64,000 nt of DNA, from positions 29,767,523 to 29,831,522 of the forward strand of contig CM070918.1 of NCBI GenBank assembly GCA_036417435.1, written 5' to 3'. The notes below the pieces were generated by a model. The model had not been told where the DNA came from and did not search any database. It saw nothing but the letters and a program-made list of their open reading frames with translations. Below are positions 11,061 to 22,195 of this stretch, piece by piece. This stretch comes from Inia geoffrensis (lineage: Eukaryota; Chordata; Mammalia; Artiodactyla; Iniidae). The first letter of the stretch is position 1. Every line of letters starts with the position of its first letter. The position numbers and the translations under genes are program-made.

Positions 11061-11890
11061 TCCAGCCAGGCCTGGACCAGCACCAGCCTCCTGGCTGTCG
11101 ATCCGGAAGGGATTCCAGAGTCAGCAAGGCAGTCACCTCGAAGGTGAGACCCTCTCTGGCTGGCTTCCCCGACTGCCAGCAGCCTGGCCTGCAGGCGCCC
11201 TCCAGTCTGGGCATCCGGGTCTGTGATGCTGAACTGGAGACAGTGGAGCCCCTAGGAGGCTCCACATCAGACCTCATTGACGGGGCTCAGCGGCCAGGAG
11301 GCCGCATCCTTTCCGCCAGCCCTGTTCCCAGCGCAGTGCATTGCTTGTAAAATACGTTCTTAAAACGCCTGTCATATTTTATCTGATGTTTAAAATTGAT
11401 TTTCTTTTTGGATGACACACAGTGTGAGCCGGCTGCTCGACGATCTCTTATCAAGCACAGACTCCAGCATGACACATCACCCACGTGTGGACACTGGGAG
11501 CAGGCCTGGACGTAGGGTTCCAGGAAGCCTCCAAACCTGGTGAGAGTGCGGGGCTGGGGAGCCACCCAGAGGGTTTTCTAAATGCTCACGGCAGCTGCTA
11601 GAACGTTGAAACATTCATGCAAGACAGGCAACGCAAAGCCCTAGGAGAAAACAAATCCGAACACATGTTGAGCAGCTGCAAGCTGGGGTCTACACTTGGT
11701 GTTGTCACTGTGTCACCTCCTTTACTTTGCATTAACAGCCGGTGAGGTCAGACTTTAATGTATTTCTTTTGATTACCAGAATGTGTCTCCCTGAAACGGG
11801 GACAAGTCACATGGTGGTTGAGGGGGATAGTGGCGGGGAGGTGCGGGACATCGTGGAGTGACAAGGGAGATAAGGGAGATGGACTCTTGG
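11061..11890. other. Unlabelled sequence
   Basis: Nothing recognised. The open frame on each strand at 11,000-11,560 has no splice support. Confidence 0.35.
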
Positions 11891-11894
11891 GAAC

Positions 11895-12110
11895 TCACTG
11901 GTTTCTTCAACAAATATTTGGTGGGAGTCTATGATGCATCGACACCACTCTGGGTGCTGTGGATACAACAGAGAACAAAATGGAGAAAAAAAAAATTCCG
12001 CCCTGAGGCACTGGGCACTTTCAAAGTGACCAAAGGAGGCTTCAGCAAGGAGGTACCATCAGATCTGAAGGACAAAGGGGCCGGACCTGGAAGGACCAGG
12101 GGTATGAAGA
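11895..12110 (-). mobile_element. LINE L2 fragment, reversed
   Basis: It starts CTTCAACAAATATTTGG, then GGGTGCTGTGGATACAACAG and AGAACAAAATGG, the reversed L2 tail order. The rest is diverged. Confidence 0.6.
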
Positions 12111-12425
12111 GTGGGGATGGGGTGACCCAAGGCAGTATTGGCCCCAAGTCACAGCAAAAATTGTTGTCATCCTGGGATTGGCTGCCCTGGGTCAGGTGCC
12201 CACCCCTGCTCCAGTCAGCAGTGTCCAGGGGCTATGTGGCCTCTGGGTGGAGCTGATTCATTGGGAGGGGCTGTGGGCCCACCCCCCAATCCCAGCCAAG
12301 AAATAGCAACTTTATTTTACAGTAAGAACCCTCCAAGGGCTTAAATCCCAGACTGCCCTGTCGAATATGGCCCACAAACATTTTGTTTGACTTGTTAGTG
12401 TGTTGTTTTAATTGAGCCAATTCTT

Positions 12426-12639
12426 TTTTTTTTTTTTTTTTTTTTTTTGCGGTACGCGGGCCTCTCACTTGTGGCCTCTCCTGCCGCGGAGCAACAGGCT
12501 CCGGACGCGCAGGCTCAGCGGCCATGGCTCACGGGCACAGCCGCTCCGCCGCATGTGGGATCTTCCCAGACCGGGGCACGAACCCGTGTCCCCTGCATCG
12601 GCAGGCGGACTCTCAACCACTGCGCCACCAGGGAAGCCC
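12426..12639 (-). mobile_element. Young CHR SINE with target duplication
   Basis: T-run, then GCGGTACGCGGGCCTCTCAC through to the CTGCGCCACCAGGGAAGCCC head. The 13-bp duplication TGAGCCAATTCTT is present at 12,413-12,425 and 12,640-12,652. The CpG-containing cetacean body is well preserved, so the insertion is recent. Confidence 0.95.
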
Positions 12640-12652
12640 TGAGCCAATTCTT

Positions 12653-13754
12653 AAAATAGGAAATCTTCTATAACAACTCAGAGTTTTAAACACCTTCTTG
12701 AAAACGATCATCAGGTCTGAAAACTCCGGCACTTCGTTTTTCTGCCACAGGTACCAGTGGGCTGGAGTCACCAACCCTGCAGGTGGGGCTCTCTCTACTC
12801 CACACAAGGGGACTCATTTATGCTGCTGCCTGGCCCCTGCGGCCATTTGATTGCAACATTGATCTAACGGCTCGTCCAGAGTCACAGAGGGGCTGGTGGG
12901 AGCCAGGCAGGGCCTCCTAAGTCCAGGGGCGCTGCCTTGCTGCAACTGCTCCCCGTTAGCTCTGGCAGCCAGTCCAAGGGTGCCCTGCCTCTGCCCTGCC
13001 ACCAAAGGACTCCCTGAGCAGACAGCAGAAGGGGGCTCTGCTCTCCCACCTCTGCTGGTGACACGTCATTCTCGCTGCCTTAGAGTTGCTCTGAGCCCTT
13101 CCCATGAGCCACTAACATTTATTTTTTCAAAAGGCTTTCCTGAGCAGAAAGGATAACTACAGGGATAAGCTTGGGTTTGGGAAGCAGGGCTATGATTATT
13201 TCTCTTGGTTTCCCCCAAGTGTGAGCACTGTGTGTGGCTCAAAGGACCCATCTGAATGGTGACTGAGTAATGGACCAAATGCTGCACGCCAAGTCCCAAG
13301 GCCTCACAGAGGGAACCGGGCCTTGTCCTGAAGGGACACATTTCCCTCTGGCCAGTGGGCTTCCGGCGAGAGGCTAGAGGTGCGGGTTCAGGGCAATGGT
13401 GGGGCCAGGGCCTCTGCCTTCCCAGGCAGGTGGGCACAGGGACGGGGGTTGAGGAGGGTGGAGTCTGAAGCAGAGCCTCGTCGTTCAGGCAGGCTCTGTC
13501 CTATTGACCATGGCAGCTCCCTGCCTGGAAATTTGCAGGCAGCCAGATCAGCTCAGTTCCTGCGGGAGACCCTAGATCTGTGATAAATGAGGAAGGTTCA
13601 CTTCCAGGGAGGGAAAGAAGCAAGTCACGGGCAGGTGGGAGGCCTCAGGTACAGTTCAGATGCCCATCTGCGTGCCCTTGGCTTTAGAGCCAAGCCCCAC
13701 CTTCAGCATGTCTCTCCTTGAGGGAGCAGATGCCGTGGGCTCATAGCTGCCCCC
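12653..13754. other. Unlabelled sequence
   Basis: No exon or repeat supported. Open frames on both strands between 12,814 and 13,583 overlap each other. Confidence 0.35.
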
Positions 13755-14230
13755 CCATTCCTTCCTGCCTGCCTTTTCTGAGCACCTACTGTGTGCCTGG
13801 CAGTGAGTTGGGCCGCGGGGCTCAGAAGGTAGCCCGTGACCAGTAGTGACACAAACTAATGATACGATTTACGACAGCACAGAGCTGGGGGACGGGACTG
13901 ACCGTCCTGGTGGTCAGGGAAGGCCTCGCGGAAGAAGACACACATTGAAGCTGACGCTTGAAGGATGGAGAGGAGTTGGCCGCACACAGTAGAGGAGGGT
14001 CCAGGCAGAGGCAGAGCCAAAGCATGATGGTCCAAAGGTAAGCCAAGGGTTCAAGAGACTGGAAGCAGTCCCTGCGGCTGGCAGCGCGTGGCAGGGAAGA
14101 CCCGGGAAGCAGGAGACCAGTAGGCAGGAAAGGTGGGCGGGGCTTCCCCGAGGCAGGTAAAGACCTGGACTCTGTCCTGAGGCAGCGGGGTCACGCAAAG
14201 ACTTTTAAGCGGGGGGATTTGGTGGGACTT
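13755..14230 (-). mobile_element. LINE L2 3' end, reversed
   Basis: TTCTGAGCACCTACTGTGTG, then CTGGCAGTGAG, GGTCAGGGAAGGCCTCGCGG and CTTGAAGGATGGAG follow the reversed L2 order, ending near CAAAGACTTTTAAGCGG. Confidence 0.7.
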
Positions 14231-14539
14231 GTGCTGGGAGAAGGCAATTCTGCTGCAGAGGGAGGGCAAGGTGGAGTCGGGGCACTCGGTGCGGAAACAG
14301 GTTCAGGACTCCGACGTCTGTGCCACCGCCTGGGGCAGCGCGTGCCCACCCCCTCACAGCTCCAGTAACAAAGTGAGGCCTGTCCCAGCGGGTGACTCTG
14401 CGTGGTGAGGTTTTCCTTAATTCTTCTGTGAAAATCCATCTTCACCCCGGGAGATCAAGTGCCCTTCAAAGGCCCAAGCTGGGGTTCGCCTTAATCTGGG
14501 CAGACAGAATCTCGCGGCTGCATGTCCAGCTTGTGTCAC
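14231..14539. other. Unlabelled GC-moderate sequence
   Basis: Nothing recognised. Confidence 0.3.
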
Positions 14540-14850
14540 TTTAAAATTCTCTTTGCCTGAGCCACGTGAGAGCCGGGGCGGCTGGACTCAGAGAATCCAC
14601 AAAGGACGCAATCTGGGCAAGGACTGAGGTCCAGGAAGCTGGCCGCCAGGCCCAAGGAGAACCCGCCACCGAAGGCCGGCCCACGAGGAAAACCTAGCAC
14701 ACCACCGGCCCTCGGCATCCTGCTGACCACCAGCACTAGTGGCGGCGACTGTGGAGCAGCGGGCCGGGTGTTAGGGAGTGCGGGGGTGGGGGGGCCCGTC
14801 GCCCAGCACTGCCCGCTGGAGCCGCGATGCACAGGGCCTTTCGGAGGTTT
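14540..14850. other. CpG-rich block
   Basis: CpGs are frequent compared with the surrounding kilobases (GGGGCGGCTGG, GGCCGCCAGG, GGCGGCGACTG, GGGCCCGTCGCCC). It could be an orphan CpG island or a chance GC-rich segment. No exon chain was found beside it. Confidence 0.4.
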
Positions 14851-15559
14851 GCCTCTGTGCCTTCCACACACGGCAGTGTGGGGGTCTGGAGGTTTCTGAG
14901 GCCTGAAGGGTTTCCGTGAGCAGCGGTCAGGCCTAGGGGTGGCTTAAACCCACCCCAAATCTCCCTCCAGCCACCCCAAGTAAATACACAATCAGGTAAA
15001 GATGGTGTGTCTGTTTTTCAGCTGCAAGACAAGCCCCCAGCCCCAAATCCCAGCCAGACTGCCAACCCCCGAGCTGTCCTGGCTGCCCTTGCTCGGTGAC
15101 CTGATGCCAGGTTGGGCTGGGGTGCTTGGAGCCAGACCACACCTGAAGCTCTCAGGGAGCCAGGCCCAGCCTATGAGGTCCAGCTTGTCCCGAGGTGGCT
15201 GTCCGGCACCTCCGACCCCTCCCGCCTTCCTCCTCACAGAACCATTGTGTCCCGGCTTCACAGGTCACAGTCTGCCCCCTTCTGGTAGCTGGAAATTCTC
15301 AGGAAGACACCGGCTGGCAGAAACTCCAGCGCAGACGATGGGGGTGAAGGTGCCAGGCTGAACCCGCCTTGGCATGGCCTCCTGGGTGCCCCTCCCAAGC
15401 CCTGACTGAGGTGGGCCCAGCCTCCCTTCCACAACAAGGGCCTCAAATGCATGCCTTTGACCTTCCCTCCAAATGGCATTATGCAAGGGTCACAGGAACA
15501 GGATGGAAAGGAGTGACATTCTCCATCTTGAAACTGGTGTCCCGTTACCAGGCCAGGCC
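14851..15559. other. Unlabelled sequence
   Basis: C-rich, with open frames on both strands in 14,933-15,486 that overlap. No splice support. Confidence 0.3.
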
Positions 15560-15730
15560 GCCTTCAGTGACCTATAAATTAAATTTGAAAAAGGAAAATG
15601 CTAATTACCCTGCCATAATTAAATTTCCCTGTGGTCTGTGCACTGGGAGCATTTGTTTGTTGTATCTTCATGTTAAGTATACGACAATGGTAGAAATTTG
15701 TTTTAATGTTTCTTCACTTTTTAACATATG
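15560..15730. promoter_or_regulatory. Candidate conserved non-coding element
   Basis: Sharp AT-rich island in GC-rich flanks, with TAATTACC, CCATAATTAAATTT and GACCTATAAATTAAA. It is not a recognised repeat. The motif style resembles deeply conserved developmental enhancers, but this is inference only. Confidence 0.3.
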
Positions 15731-15879
15731 GAAGCTTCAAAACTGGAAATGGCCTGGCCTTGCACACCACCCAGGACCAGATACCAACTGAGACATAAGG
15801 ATGGAGGGCCTTCATCTCAGGGAGGTCTGGAGCCTGGCATAGGTTCTGAGCTGCCTCTGCATTCTCAGATACAGCAGAG

Positions 15880-16085
15880 CCTAAAAGCGAAGACCAAGGG
15901 CTCTGGGGTCAGCAGATCTGGGCTGTAGCGGAGCCTTCTCCACTGACCAGCTGTGAGGCACTGGGCAAGTGCCTTCACCTCACTGTGCCTCCGTTTCCTC
16001 ATCTGTAAAATGGGGCTAATAACGCTGCCTTCCCCATCTAGTAGCAGAGCAGATGAAGTGAGATTGCACACGTACAGTATGTAGC
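15880..16085 (+). mobile_element. MIR SINE
   Basis: Full-order MIR: GGGCTCTGGGGTCAGC, TGAGGCACTGGGCAAGTGCC, then CCTCATCTGTAAAATGGGGC and TAATAACGCTGCC. Confidence 0.9.
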
Positions 16086-16339
16086 CCAGTGAACAGGGGC
16101 CTATTTTAGCCCCACCTGCTGGCCTCAGGAGTTGCTTTCACTGACACTCCAGAGCCCAGCTCATTATCTTCCTGCCATGGGTAGAGGCAGCTGGAGCTCA
16201 AAGAGGCCTAAGCAAATCACTGAATAACTGCAGTGCCATCATGCCTTCCTTTATTTTTGGACTCCAAGTCCAGGGCTCTTTCCTTGTCCCACACCTGCCC
16301 GTGTCCAGATTTCCAGGTGATTGGTCTCCTGTTGGGCTG

Positions 16340-16520
16340 CTTTCCTTTTTCCATTTGGTTCACTGAGCACCTGGCAAGTGGCAGGCAGTATGCCAGAGCC
16401 TGCAGGGGAGGGAGGGCCAGACTGGGCTCCAGCTCCGGCGGGACTCACATTCTCTTGGAGGAGACAGACGGATGCCCAAGCAGCTGCATAGCGGGTAGGT
16501 GCTGGTCAGTGCTACCACGG
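16340..16520 (-). mobile_element. LINE L2 fragment, reversed
   Basis: GTTCACTGAGCACCTGGCAAG, cut short here to its core, then CAGGCAGTATGCCAGAGCC and TCACATTCTCTTGGAGGAGAC match reversed L2 order loosely. Confidence 0.5.
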
Positions 16521-16734
16521 GACAGGGCTGCAGGCAGGTAACGGGGCTCAGAGGGATTTACAAGTCAGCCCCAGGTATGAGTGTTAGGGAGTTAGAAGGG
16601 AGGTCGGAGGGAGGCTTGTGTTCTAGGAAAGTGAAAGGCGTAGTCCCAGATTCTCTCCTCAGAGACTGGAGTCCAGAACGAGGTCTGCTGCATACAGCCC
16701 TCTGCAGTGTTCTTAGGGGATGTCTGTTTAGGCT

Positions 16735-17295
16735 CTTTCACTTTTAAGTGACAAACATCACTCAAACTGGATTAAATATAAATGGGGATTTATTGGCTCA
16801 TGTCACTGGAAATGCCAGGGCATGGCTGCTTCCAGTACAGTATGACTCAGAGCCTCAGACAACCATATCACACCCCAGTTTCTCTCCCACCTCCTGTCTG
16901 TGCTCTCCTCTGTGGTGCCTTCATTGCAGGTAGGGTCCCCAGCCCCTCCCCCAGCTGTCTCCCTCCCAATTCCAGCTCTAGGATGACACCCTGAGTTTGG
17001 CAACCCCACTAGAAAGGGCATGCATGCAGGGGTCCAAGGACGTTCTAGCAAAAGTCCTGAGGAGGACTCTCATTGGACCAGCTGGAGACCCAGGCCCATC
17101 CTTGAACCAATTACAGAGGCCAAGCCAGTGGGGATTACTGATTGGGCAAGCCAAAGTCACGTGACCACCTCTGCTGCCCTAGGCTTGAGAAGTATGTTCC
17201 TTGGGCTGAGAGTTGGGAAAGGATAGCTCTTCCAAGGGATATCAGGACACTGTGAGCCAAAGATCACCCCAGGTGAAAACAACAGGTGTGTACTG
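16735..17295. mobile_element. Ancient interspersed repeat, class uncertain
   Basis: A known-looking medium-age repeat pattern: TTTAAGTGACAAACATCACTC, trimmed, then TTTATTGGCTCATGTCACTG, a CTCATTGGACCAGCTGG block, and AAGTCACGTGACCACC. It ends near AACAACAGGTGTG. I cannot name the family with certainty. Confidence 0.5.
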
Positions 17296-17904
17296 CAAAA
17301 ATGGATGTTTTGGATAGCCTCAGGTGTTTTGGGGGGAGGGTGTTTTGGCTGTTTCATGTCTGGAAGCTGCTATTTTATGCCAAACGAACACAGAGTAAAG
17401 GTACTAGCACCAGTCTGCAGGTCTCTGGACTAGAGAGTCCTATGGGCCCTGCCCTCGCTGCTAGGAAAAGACCCAGAGTGGAGAGGAGCTGCCACTGCTG
17501 ACTCTCCGGTCCCAGAACACCAGTCTTTTGCCTCAAGAAGATATGGGGTAGCCCTGATACCCACAGCTCCCGAGACAGCCAAGGTCTTAGCTCCCAGCAC
17601 CCTACCCCTGGCAACCTGTGACCACCAAGCTCCAACATAGATACATCTTCTATTCCAAGAAGCAGTTCAAGGTGCACTGAGTTTCTAAGAAAAAGAGTGA
17701 CCTAAGGTGCATATTCTCTTCCAAGATACAGTAAGTATATTGAACTAGTATGTGTTTCACAAATATTGTGCACTTCCACGGGGGTGATGGGTCTTTCCCT
17801 CCTCAGACCCTCCTCTCCCAACATTATTTCTCAATAGGTAGATGAGAGCTTAGGAGCAAAGTAGGGTATAATTTTTTTTAAGTGATTGTTCTGATTGTCT
17901 ATGA
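17296..17904. other. Unlabelled sequence
   Basis: Nothing recognised. Confidence 0.3.
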
Positions 17905-18674
17905 GGAAAACCAAAAGAATTGACAAGGAAAAAAAATTCCTGGAACTAATAAGCAATTATAACAAGGTTGTAGGATATAAGGTTAATATACAAGCCAATT
18001 GCTTTCCTCTATACCAGCAACGAACAAGTCGAATTTGAAATTAAAAACACAATACCATTTACGTTAGCAACTCCCCCCAAAAGAAATACTTTGATATGAA
18101 TCTAACACAATATGTATAAGATCTGTATGAGGAAATCTATAAAACTCTGATGAGAGAAATCACAGAAGAAGTAAATGGGGAGACATTCTGTGTTCATAGA
18201 CAGAAAGACTAATATTGTCCATATGTCAGTTCTTCCCAATTTGGTCTACATAGTCAATACAATCCCAGTCGAATCCCAGGAAGAATTTTGTGGATATCTA
18301 CAAACTGATCCTAAAGTTTATACGAAGAGGCAAAAGACCCAGAATAGCCAACTCAGTATCAAAGGAAGAAGAATAAAATTGGAGGACGGACACTATTCAA
18401 CTTGAAGATGTACTATAAAGCAATAGTAACAGTGTGGTACTTGCAAAAGAATAGACAAATAGATCAATGGAACAGAACAGAGAGCCCAGAAATGTACCCA
18501 CATAAATACAGTCAACTGAGCTTTGATGAAGGAGCAATACAGTGAAGAAAAGATAGTCTTTTCAACAAATGGTTCTGAAACAACTGGATATCCACATGCA
18601 AAAAAAATAAAAAAGAATTGAGATACAGATCTTCCTTAAACCCTTCACAAAGATTAACTCCAAATGGATCACAG

Positions 18675-18880
18675 GGGCTTCCCTGGTGGCGCAGTGGTTG
18701 AGAGTCCACCTGGCGATGCAGAGGACACGGGTTCGTGCCCCGGTCCAGGAAGATCCCACGTGCCGTGGAGCGGCTAGGCCCGTGAGCCATGGCCACTGAG
18801 CCTGCGCGTCTGGAGCCTGTGCTCCGCAACGGGAGAGGCCACAACAGTGAGAGGCCCACGTACCGCAAAAAAAGAAAAAG
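18675..18880 (+). mobile_element. Young CHR SINE inside L1
   Basis: Complete young-type CHR from GGCTTCCCTGGTGGCGCAG to CCCACGTACCGC plus A-tail. The duplicated L1 target GATCACAG occurs at 18,667-18,674 and 18,881-18,888. Confidence 0.95.
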
Positions 18881-20064
18881 GATCACAGACTTAAATGTAA
18901 AATGCAAAACTATAAAACTTCTAGAAGAAAACATAGGAGAAAATCTTGATGACTTTGGGTATGGTGATGACTTTTTAGATACAACATCAAAGGTACAATT
19001 CATGAAAGAAATAATTCATAAACTGAATTTCATTAAAATTAAAAACTTCTGCTCTGCAAAAGACAATGTCAAGAGAATGAAAAAACAAGCCACAGAGTGA
19101 GAGAAATGTTTACAAAAGACACAGCTGATAAAGGGCTCTTATCCAATATGTACCACGAACTCTTAAATCTCAAAACCAAGAAAATAAACAACTCAAATAA
19201 AAGATGGGCCAAAGACCTTAACAGACACCTCAGTAAAGAAAATATACAAATGGGAAATAAATATATGAAAAGATGTCTATCATACTTCCTGATTTTAAAG
19301 TGTGTTACAAAGCTACAGTAATCAAAACAGTATGGTACTGGCATAAAAGCAGACATATAGACCAATGGAACAGACTCAAGAGCCCCAAAATAAATCCAAG
19401 CATATACTAATATTTGACAAAGGAACCAAGACTACTCAATGGAAAAAGGATAGTCTCTTCAATAAATAAGGTTGAGACTGGATAGTCACATGCAAAAGAA
19501 TGAAATCAGACCCGTGTATTACACCCCTCACAAAAAATTAACTCAAAATGGATTAAAGACTTGTAAGACTATGCAAGACCTAAAATCATAAAATTACTGG
19601 AAGGAAACATAGAGAAAAAACTCCTTGACGTTGGTCTTGGCAATGATTTTTTGGACATCACAGCAAAAGCAAAGAAATGAAGGCAAAAACAAACAAGTGG
19701 AACAACATCAAACTAAAAAGCTTCTGCCCAGCAAAAGAAACAATCAATGGAATGAAAAGACAAACTATGGAATGGGCGAAAATATTTGCAAATCATATCT
19801 GCACCCCCATGTTTGCTGCAGCATTATTCACAATAACCAAAACACGAAAACAACCTAAGTGTCTCTCAATGGGTAAACGGATAATGTGATATAGATGAAT
19901 TTTTCCACATATATCAGAATATTCCATATGCATAATGGAATATTACTCTGCCATAAAAAATGAAGGAAAAACCTGCCATTTGCAACCATATAGATGACCC
20001 TTGAGGGTATTATGCTAAGTGAAATAAGTCAGAGAAAGACAAGTACTGTGTGATGTCACTTATA

Positions 20065-20538
20065 CAGGCATACTTCAGAGATATCGCACTTTTCATTCCA
20101 GACCACCGCAATAAACTGAATGTTACAATAACACAAGTCACAGGAAAGTTTTGGTTTCCCAGTGCATATAAAAATTATGTTTACACTCTACTGTAGTGTA
20201 GTAAGTGTCCAATAATAGCATGAAGTCTTAAAAGATGTACATACCTTAATCTAAAAGTACTTTATTGCTAAAAAATACCATCATCTGAGCCTTCCACAAA
20301 TCATAGTAGTAATATCAAAGATCACTGATCACAGATCACCATATCAAATACAGTAATAATGAAAAAGTTTGAAATACTGTAAGAATTACCAATATGTGAC
20401 ACAGATACACTGAGTAAACACTTTTGGAAAAATGGCACTGATCGCTGGATGCAGGGTTGCCACAGACCTTAAATTCATAAAAAATGCAATATCTGCAAAG
20501 GGCAATAAAGTGAAGCACAATAAAATAAGGTGTGCCTG
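20065..20538. mobile_element. Tigger1-like DNA transposon, internally deleted
   Basis: Terminal inverted repeats CAGGCATACTTCAGAGATAT and the reversed AAATAAGGTGTGCCTG end, with a TA target duplication on each side (20,063-20,064 and 20,539-20,540). The GACCACCGCAATAAA and AATGGCACTGATCGCTGG blocks match pogo-like Tigger1 ends. At about 474 bp it lacks the transposase gene of the roughly 2.4-kb parent. Confidence 0.9.
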
Positions 20539-20761
20539 TATGTGGAATCTAAAAAAACCAAACTTACAGAAAGAGAGAGTAGACTGGGATTGCCAGGGCC
20601 TGGGGGTTGGGGGGAAATGGAGAGACAGTGGTCAAAGGGTACAAACTTCCAGTTATAAGATGAATAAGCTCTGGCGATCTGATGTATTGCATGGTGACTA
20701 TAATTAACCATATTGTAATATATACTTGAAAGTTGCTAAAAGAGTAGATCTTAAATGTTCT

Positions 20762-20787
20762 CACCACACACACACACACACACACCA
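20762..20787. repeat. (AC)n microsatellite
   Basis: About 12 AC units inside the nested L1 3' UTR. Confidence 0.85.
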
Positions 20788-21186
20788 AGGTAACTATGTG
20801 AGGTGATGAATGTGTCAACTGACCTTACTGTGGTAACCATTTCACAGTATATACATATATCAAATCACCTTAAACGTACACAATGTTTTCGGTCAATTAT
20901 GTCTCAATAAAGCTGGAAAAAAGAAAAGATGCTCTACATCATATGTCATCAGGAAAATGAGAAATAAACCAATAAGATACCACAGCACACTGGTTAGAAT
21001 GGCCAAAACACTGTTGAGCAACAGGAACTCTCATTCATTGCTGGTGGAGATGCAAAATGGTACAGCCACTTTGGAAGACAGTTTGGTGTCATCTTACGAA
21101 ACTAAACATACTCTTACCATACTATCCAGCAATAATGTTCCTTGGTATTTATCAAAGGAATTGAAAACTCTTCTCCACAGTCTAAA

Positions 21187-21570
21187 ACAACAACAACAAA
21201 AATGGTACCGAAGAACCTAGAGGCAGGGCAGGAATAAAGACGCAGACATAGAGAATGGACTTGAGGACACGGGGTGGGAGGGGGAAGCTGGGGCGAAGTG
21301 AGAGTAGCTTCGACATATATACACTACCAAATGTAAAACAGTTGGCTAGTGGAAAGCAGCAGCAGAGCACAGGGAGATCAGCTCGGTGCTTTGCGATGAC
21401 CTAGAGACGTGGGATAGGGAGGGTGGGAGGGAGGCTCAAGAGGGAGGGGATATGGGGACATGTGTATGCATATGGCTGATTCGCTTTGTTGTGCAACAGA
21501 AACTAACACAGTATTGTGAAGCAATTATACTTCAATAAAGATCTATTACCAAAAAAAAAACAAAACAAAA
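21187..21570 (+). mobile_element. Third L1 3' end inserted in host L1
   Basis: Same 3' UTR type as 6192-6714 (AATAAAGACGCAGACATAGAG, trimmed; AGCTCGGTGCTTTG; TATACTTCAATAAAGATC) with an A-rich tail. Host L1 sequence resumes at CACATGGATGTTCATGG. The A/C-rich junctions hide the exact target duplication. Confidence 0.85.
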
Positions 21571-22195
21571 CACATGGATGTTCATGGCAGTTCTATTCAT
21601 ATTTGCCAAAACTTGAAGCAACCGAGATGTCCTTCAGCAGGTAAATGAATAAATCAACATCCAGACAATGGAATATTATTTAGCACTAATAAGAAATGAG
21701 CTATCAGGACATGAAAAGACATGAAGGAAACTTAATGCATATTACTAGGTGAAAGAGGCCAGTCCGAAAGGGCTACATACGTACTGCATGATTCCAACAA
21801 TATGACATTCTAGAAAAGGCAAAACTATGGAGACAATAAAAGGATGAGGGGCTGCAGGGAGGGAGGGATGAATAGGCAAAGCACAGGTGATCTTTAGGGC
21901 AGTGAAACTATTCTGATGATATTATAATGGTGGATATACGTTGTTATACATTTGTCCAAACTCGTATAATATACAACACCAAGAGTGAACTGTAATGTAA
22001 ACTCTGGACTTTGGATGATAATTGTGTCAATATAGGCTCATCACTTGTAACAAATGTCCCACTCTAGTTCAGGATTTTGAGAGGGGGGAGGCTGTGTTAC
22101 ATGGGAGCAAGTGGTATATGGGAAATGTACCTTCTGCTCAATTTTGCTATGAACCTAAAACTTCCTGGAAACATAAAGTCTATTAAACAACAACA

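Larger units (their letters stand above)
19284..20922 (+). mobile_element. Second L1 inserted in the host L1
   Basis: It restarts in ORF2 sequence already present further upstream in the host (ACAAAGCTACAGTAATCAAA, then ACCAATGGAACAG) and ends with GTCTCAATAAAGCTGG. An imperfect duplication of about 17 bp (GAAAAGATG(C)TCTAYATCAT) flanks it at 19,268-19,283 and 20,923-20,942, so it is a separate insertion and not a rearrangement. The Tigger element at 20,065-20,538 interrupts its 3' UTR. Confidence 0.85.
17905..22195 (+). mobile_element. L1 fragment (host of four later insertions)
   Basis: Old L1 covering the C-terminal part of ORF2 and the 3' UTR. Its segments, in order, are about 17,905-18,674, 18,889-19,283, 20,943-21,186 and 21,571-22,195. 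They join as one L1: ACCAATGGAACAGAACAG-type ORF2 sequence, then the ACTCTCATTCATTGCTGGTG block, then GTTCATGGCAGTTCTATTC. Without the insertions it is roughly 2 kb. All coding capacity is destroyed. Confidence 0.85.
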
